Assembly (NCBI RefSeq): GCF_029784155.1 | Contig: NC_073692.1 | Span: forward strand, 322,149,906 to 322,213,905 | DNA from: Uranotaenia lowii | Taxonomy: Eukaryota; Arthropoda; Insecta; Diptera; Culicidae | DNA length: 64,000 nucleotides | Reading direction: 5' to 3' | Shown: positions 58,784-64,000 of the stretch, one piece after another | How the letters are laid out: each line of letters starts with the position of its first letter | Numbering within the stretch: position 1 is the stretch's first letter | Program-made: the position numbers and the translations under genes | The notes under the pieces: model-generated | Databases searched by the model: none | What the model was told of the DNA's origin: nothing | What the model saw: the letters and a program-made list of their open reading frames with translations, nothing else

Positions 58784-59330
58784 TAGCCTATTCTTAATCT
58801 ATTATTGTATAAATTGGCCCATTTTGAGATTATTCTGGACAACATTCACAAAATAACAATTTGAAACATGATTCGAAATTACAAATGCGATTCAATTTTC
58901 ACAACCTTTTTTATTGGTTCTTACGACGTTTCGAAAATAACTACGAATTCTGCTTTTAAGGACATGTAAATTTAACTTTTATGTCCATACAATTAGAGGT
59001 ATCAATTATTTTGAATGAAAACACGGAGTTTTATATAATTTTGTTTAATTTAATGGATAGGATTCTAAGATTAACATTATGACGTTTGCGCCAAATTAGT
59101 CAACCGATACGTCGTAAGTACAAGTTCACTGGTAAATAGCATGCTTATGTTTGTTTCGGATATAACAGCTTATAGCTAATGCATTTTTGAAAAGACTATC
59201 ATATTTTTAGATCACTCGAAGCAATATTGTTTAAAAGAGAATTAAAAAGGTAATCCAAAAATTAAACACTGATTTTCTCAAAACACGTTCAATGGCTCAT
59301 ACGACTTAATCAAAACAAACTCTAGAATTG

Positions 59331-60109
59331 TGATTTCAAATACTCAGCCATCTTGTATCTAGGCACTTTTCGGGTCTCAAGTGTGTTCGTGAGAAATATG
59401 AATGGAATGGGAAAGAATAAAATACAAGCTCAGTGAGGGGGAGGGAAGCAAAAAAGAGGTGATGTTGCTCATTTGAACTTGCCCCGACATGTTCAATATG
59501 GTGAATAGGCTGAAGTGTCATTAGTCTTGAAAAAACATCGAATCTCAATCAGCTGGCGCTGGTCTTTCAATGCGTGAAAAAAGCTTGAACCAGAAGCCGT
59601 AAAACAAAAGCTAAGTACATTTGCATAAATGTTTTTTTTTCAAACCAAATTTCGATATTAAATTTTATTAAAAATTGACAACCAACAGGTTGTCAGTCAT
59701 TGTGTCCATATTTATCATTTCAGAATTTCTCATCGTTAAAGGATCGATTAATCGAAGGATAAATGATTACGATAATCATTAATTTCATTAAATTTGTTTT
59801 GGACTCCAAATTTTTATTGATTTCGTTTTTTTAGCAGTACAATAATTAATGAAAGTTTAATTTCAGCCAATCAGAGCTTTTTTAAATGCCATCGCTATAT
59901 ACTCAAATTTCATTAACTTATATACTCAACTCCAATTATCATAATATTCACACATATGTAGTCGTTGTAGTATCAATTTTTATATGATGTATTAGTGTTT
60001 TCGTGATGTTTCTTATTCAGCTTTAAAAAGTGGTAGAAAAACGTGCCAATTTTAATTGTAGGAGTTCAAATGGTAAAGAAGAAAACTGAAATATTATTCT
60101 TAAGTGAGG
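59331..60109. other. AT-rich spacer
   Basis: No gene or repeat was recognised. Confidence 0.5.
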
Positions 60110-60380
60110 CCTTCAGGATCAGAGAGGTGCCAGTCCAAAATCATCAATTTAGAGTTAAGTATACCTAACGCTTCTTCATGATTCAATGTACATCTGGTGC
60201 AATACCCAATTTTTTATATATTTTTTTAATAATTTTCTCAAAACATTTTCGATTGAATTAAAATTGCTCGAAGTCGAAAAATATGAAAAAATCGAACATC
60301 TCCACACCTTGAAGCGCGTTTTCTCGAAACTATCATAAAGGAACTTGCACCCTTCTGATCCCAAGCGCCTCAATTATATT
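60110..60380 (+). repeat. dispersed repeat, copy 2
   Basis: Second copy of the sequence at 45460-45720. Both copies contain CGATTGAATTAAAATTGCTCGAA followed about 55-65 bp later by GCGTTTTCTCGAAA. Confidence 0.6.
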
Positions 60381-61120
60381 ACTATTAATTTTCATAACAC
60401 TTTTACATACCTTTGTATATGAAATTTTTTTTTTCTTACAGATTGTCCACATCAATTGAAATTATCTACATCCATTTTTAAGCATAGTTTTTGTTTTGAA
60501 AAATCATATTAATGTTTAATTTATTGAAGCTATAACGAAATGTAACAGTGTTTAATTAGTCTTATTATTCAATTGATATAAAAAAAAATCTGCAATAAAA
60601 ACTTAAAAATGCATAAGTTGATAAAATAATCCAAATATCTTAGATTTGTAATTTATTTCTCCACCAAGGACTACAATAATAATGTCATGATCCCATTATT
60701 GTCAAGTAATCGCAAGTATTTTGTAATTGATCTTGGCTGCTTATTCAGCAGTTTTAGCATTTAAAAATATAAATACATTGTACGTTAATGGGGTATCGAA
60801 ATTAGAAAACGGCGAATGCAATAACATCAAAGTTTCGAAATAAAATCCGTTCAAGTTTGACAACTCAATACACAATAAAGATATTAAATCTTTCAGATAA
60901 CTTTGTACTATCGAATATAGGTCTCTGAACTTTTTTTCATAAAGCTGATAACTCTATGTTTTACATTTTCCGCATTCGCCCTTTTCAAAATTCAATACCG
61001 AGTAGTTGTCTGGACTTTAATTCATTTTTTTTTCAGTTGCACTTATACATGATGTCAATATTATTATGCCGATTTTTGTACACTTTTTACAGAACACTTG
61101 GAGACATCGATACTTCATCA
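60381..61120. other. AT-rich spacer
   Basis: Nothing recognisable. Confidence 0.5.
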
Positions 61121-61124
61121 AACT

Positions 61125-61125
61125 G

Positions 61126-61152
<27 letters not shown>
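61125..61152 (+). repeat. (TTA)n microsatellite
   Basis: About nine uninterrupted TTA units. Confidence 0.9.
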
Positions 61153-61156
<4 letters not shown>

Positions 61157-61244
61157 GTGCATTATATAACTTTATTTGCATTAAATATTTCAATAAATTT
61201 CAATAAATTGTTTCATGATATTTAAATTGTACATAAAAGATAAA

Positions 61245-61345
61245 AGATCTCCACTGCTGGCGATCCGGAGCCAGCGTCTTCACTTGCTGCCAGCCAAGGT
61301 TCTCGTCAACTGTGCAGATTTCCGCGGCTAGACTACGCCTATTCT
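61245..61345. other. GC-rich fragment of an unidentified repeat
   Basis: About 100 bp, CTGGCGATCCGGAGCCAGCG onward to GCGGCTAGACTACGCC, stand out from AT-rich surroundings. It contains the short inverted pair CTGGC...GCCAG. It looks like a piece of a LINE or SINE but I cannot name it. Confidence 0.35.
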
Positions 61346-63710
61346 TTATTATAAAATTATATTTTTTCAAAACTTTATTTTATTATATAACTTTTTATTA
61401 TATTTTATTACAATATACTGTATTATATTATATTATTTCGTTGAAAAACATTTTATTCGTTTGATCGTTAATATATTTGAACAACGAGGGCAGGGGCATC
61501 TGGGTATCCTCGTTTTACAAAAAGAGCGGGTTACCGTGTATGCTAGTACCGTATTGAATACTAGACGTTCCTCAATTTATGCCAAGGGAATTTGGCATGG
61601 TTGAGAAAAATAAAGTATTTGATTACTTTTTGTAAAATAAGGACGCACTCTTTTTTCGGAAGCCTTGGCGGCGGGATTATAATTTGCATGCTATCGTGGT
61701 TAGTCAACAATATGGTTATAGCTTCTCGAGACTTTTCCCTTTTTCACCCTGGATACCGTTAGTGCCTCTGCTTACGATTCCATTCCTTTAGAAGTCTCAT
61801 TGAGTGGTTATTATTGTGTTGTGTGGTAGCCAAGATGGACGTGTGGGTTATTTTTTTTGCCACAACCGCGGCGCTGCCGTAAACCCAAGATGGATATAAT
61901 ACATACATACATACATACTTATTTTTTAACACCTTTCCGGGTCCAGTTATTTCCCATTAACTATTATGGTAGTTTAATTGCTTAATTTTGATTTGATTCG
62001 GAAAAAAAAATTTCATGGGGGGAAGGTGGTGGGGGGGTTTAAACCCCTATCATACCTCCTCAATATTTCTTACTATCAAGCGGAAAAATCTGACGTGATA
62101 GGCGAAATCAAAGAACCACATCGAGCTTCCGCTGTCAAAACTTATAACGATTGATGTAATTAAGATGTGCTGGAAATTTCGTGTTGACCAGTATCAATAA
62201 TAACGATTGATTCAAATATTTTCCCTTACTTTTTATTTGAAAGATAACATTTCACACAACCCTCGTTCATATTTCCAATACCTTACAAATTTTGTTGTCA
62301 CACACTGTGCTATCAAGGATAATCCGATGGCGGTCATGCGCACATGTTCCGCAATTCCCATGCTGAATGCATCCTTCGTTGTATCCTATCTAATGTTATG
62401 CTCCCGTTTTGCGGGATGATTTTACATTCTTGTTTTCGTTCGGCTGTCAACGGCATGGTTGTGTGGTGTAGTTGGGTTTGAATCCGTCGTCCTGTGGTGG
62501 TTCCTTGAATAAGTTGCAAAATTGTGTGCAAAAAACTTTATTTTCTCTGGGAGGGAGTCCTTGAAATTCTCGTGACAGACTTGAAAACTATTTCAGATAT
62601 TGTGGGGACAGTGTGTTTGTCGAATAATTTGAAGTGATTGTAGTTTGGGTGAATTGTGTCAAGTGAAATATTGAGTATTTTTCTGTGAATGAACGTCTTT
62701 TGCTAGCTCCAGAGGACACCAAGGACTATTTTTGACAGCTGAAGGCCGCAGTAATCCCACGGGTAAGCGAAATTACACTGAAATGAGAGTATGGGACTGT
62801 AAATGTGACGGCATTCGATTGATTTCCTTCCCTAGACGGCAAATTTCAGCAAATTAGATCAGAAACATGGAAGTGCCGTACCACTGGAGAGAAACCTTCA
62901 ATGTAGGGTTCTGATGTGCTGGGAACTGAGTCACAGCTCATTAATAATTCATTCGTTATTGATTTTGTAATAATGCCATCGTTTTTTTTTTATCAATAAT
63001 CGTAAACTCTGTGGTCGACCTAAAACGCATTCGCATAATGAAGCGGGCAAAAAACGAGAGAACGACCTTTTAGCTAATCTAAATGGTTGTAGCACAAGTT
63101 GTACCCAGGTTTCAATAGACTTTCCTGAATGTCGACTTGACTATGTTGCGTAGAAAGTTGCTACTAATTCTGCAGGCTCATACATTCTAGTTGGATCAAG
63201 AGAAAGTGGTCGATTATAGCAGAATACGTATCATACCGGGATTTCATTGTATTTGTCGTTGAACTTTCCAGCAGGATTAAAAATTTACACGAACCAAATC
63301 AAGCATGAACTTTAAGCCACATTCCATGCCGTGAGAAAGAGCCACACAAATCATCTTCATATTTATTACGTGGTTTGACTGGAATTTGTTGCCTGGGGTC
63401 ACTTCCTGCATCGATTGGAACCTACTGCAGCTTCATGGTGTGATTCCATATTATTTTGTCTTCCATTGTTGGCTGCGGGGTTTGTGACATTGAATGTGAA
63501 CGAACAACAACGATCGGCTGAGTTCATCAACAAGTGCCATTTCGGAAGCACTTGACTAGTCAATTAGATGAATTACGTAGCTGCAGGGCGTCAAATGAGT
63601 TAATGTGTTTACTGATCTGGGACACCCTTTTCGAAGAGTTCTCAATGCAAATTATTTAAAGAGATTATTACGTTAAACGTAAAATGATCTGAGGGTTTTA
63701 TCTATTACTA
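61346..63710. other. intergenic DNA without recognised genes
   Basis: AT-rich with some more balanced patches (61455-61860, 62540-63660). Short frames only. A local inverted pair GGGGGGTTTAAACCCC occurs near 62032. No RNA gene or complete element was seen. Confidence 0.45.
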
Positions 63711-63745
63711 GCTGACCCGTTGTGCTTTGCTACACCTTCCAGAAA
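63711..63745 (+). repeat. CTAGCTGACCCGT repeat signature
   Basis: TACTAGCTGACCCGTTGTGC resembles a motif found at one end of a widespread insect interspersed repeat. Recalled pattern only; the family is not assigned and the rest of the window gives no more of it. Confidence 0.3.
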
Positions 63746-64000
63746 TAAATGTAATTTGTAAAAATTTATTCAAATTTAGATTTTAGAAAGCATTTTTTTG
63801 AATCAAACCTCATCATACTTCAGAACCAACAACTTAGAAATGAGAGCTGCAGCTACAGTTCTGAATTGCAATTCAAAGATGGTATTTTTTATTTACTGAA
63901 ACTTGATCTCTAAACTCGTTTTTCAAGATCTGAAATTTGTACTCTGTACCCAAAAAAAAAACCTTTTTAAATATGGTCCCTTCTTTGAAAAGCTCTATAT
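63746..64000. other. AT-rich window edge
   Basis: Nothing recognisable. Confidence 0.5.

Larger units (their letters stand above)
54230..59330 (+). mobile_element. 5.1-kb DNA transposon of unrecognised superfamily
   Basis: 41-bp terminal inverted repeats (54230-54270 and 59290-59330) start CAATTCTAGAGTTTG and differ at two positions. They enclose a five-exon gene. Internal copies of the TIR core lie near both ends, of the form TTGGYTCTTACRACGTTTTG at 54471, 54533 and 58914, with related words at 57985 and 59103. This is typical of transposase-binding sites. No clean target duplication was found; a short TGAAA-like similarity just outside the TIRs may mean the true ends lie some bases further out. 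A solo LTR of another element is inserted at 58042. Confidence 0.8.

Overview
The window looks like insect nuclear DNA, most likely a mosquito (Culicidae) or close dipteran relative. It is AT-rich, its genes have short exons with GT-AG introns, and it holds the conserved metazoan genes Elongin C, a septin, the SAGA subunit Ada3 and ninjurin plus an RR-1 cuticular protein. A Tc1/mariner element whose transposase has exactly 37 residues between the second and third catalytic positions (DD37E, a type described from mosquitoes) strengthens the assignment. No species can be named.

Host genes from left to right are EloC (7351-8039, +), a Septin2-type septin (19126-23782, +, four exons), Ada3/TADA3 (26202-28307, +, four exons), a ninjurin (28969-29629, +, three exons) and an RR-1 cuticular protein gene with a TATA box (36758-37191, -). 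They are unrelated single genes, not an operon. Most of the remaining sequence is transposable elements or AT-rich intergenic DNA.

Mobile DNA by region: 3.5-10.8 kb holds a cluster of short inverted-repeat elements, three of them flanked by TA and starting with CAC, and two of these carry exon-like GC islands. 11.0-18.5 kb is an apparently complete Ty3/gypsy element: identical 141-bp LTRs, a 5-bp target duplication, intact gag-protease-RT-RNaseH-integrase, a 90-bp intron inside the RT domain and a predicted second intron of 2.4 kb near the C-terminus. 30.4-38.5 kb has a decayed LINE, a Tc1-like foldback, palindromic repeats, an insertion with a 24-bp target duplication and a tRNA-derived SINE. 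39.9-42.8 kb is a Penelope-like element arranged as a 1-kb inverted repeat around a truncated RT plus GIY-YIG ORF. 45.7-53.5 kb is a nested stack: an RTE-like LINE broken by a hAT-type element (8-bp duplication), by a 5-kb non-coding LTR element (349-bp LTRs differing at one base) and followed by the DD37E element. 54.2-59.3 kb is a 5.1-kb DNA transposon with 41-bp TIRs and a five-exon gene of a family I cannot name, itself hit by a solo LTR.

The most unusual signal is a pair of RNA-like hairpin arrays in the two LTR retroelements. In the non-coding element, 14 stem-loops at 47654-48163 share the loop CGAGAGGW on three different, compensating stems. In the Ty3/gypsy leader, six 21-bp units at 11434-11559 each form a small stem around a CGAGT-like loop, with compensating changes. 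These look like repeated RNA-recognition sites, perhaps for packaging or Gag binding. That role is inferred. All coordinates and exon joins were read by eye without alignment software.
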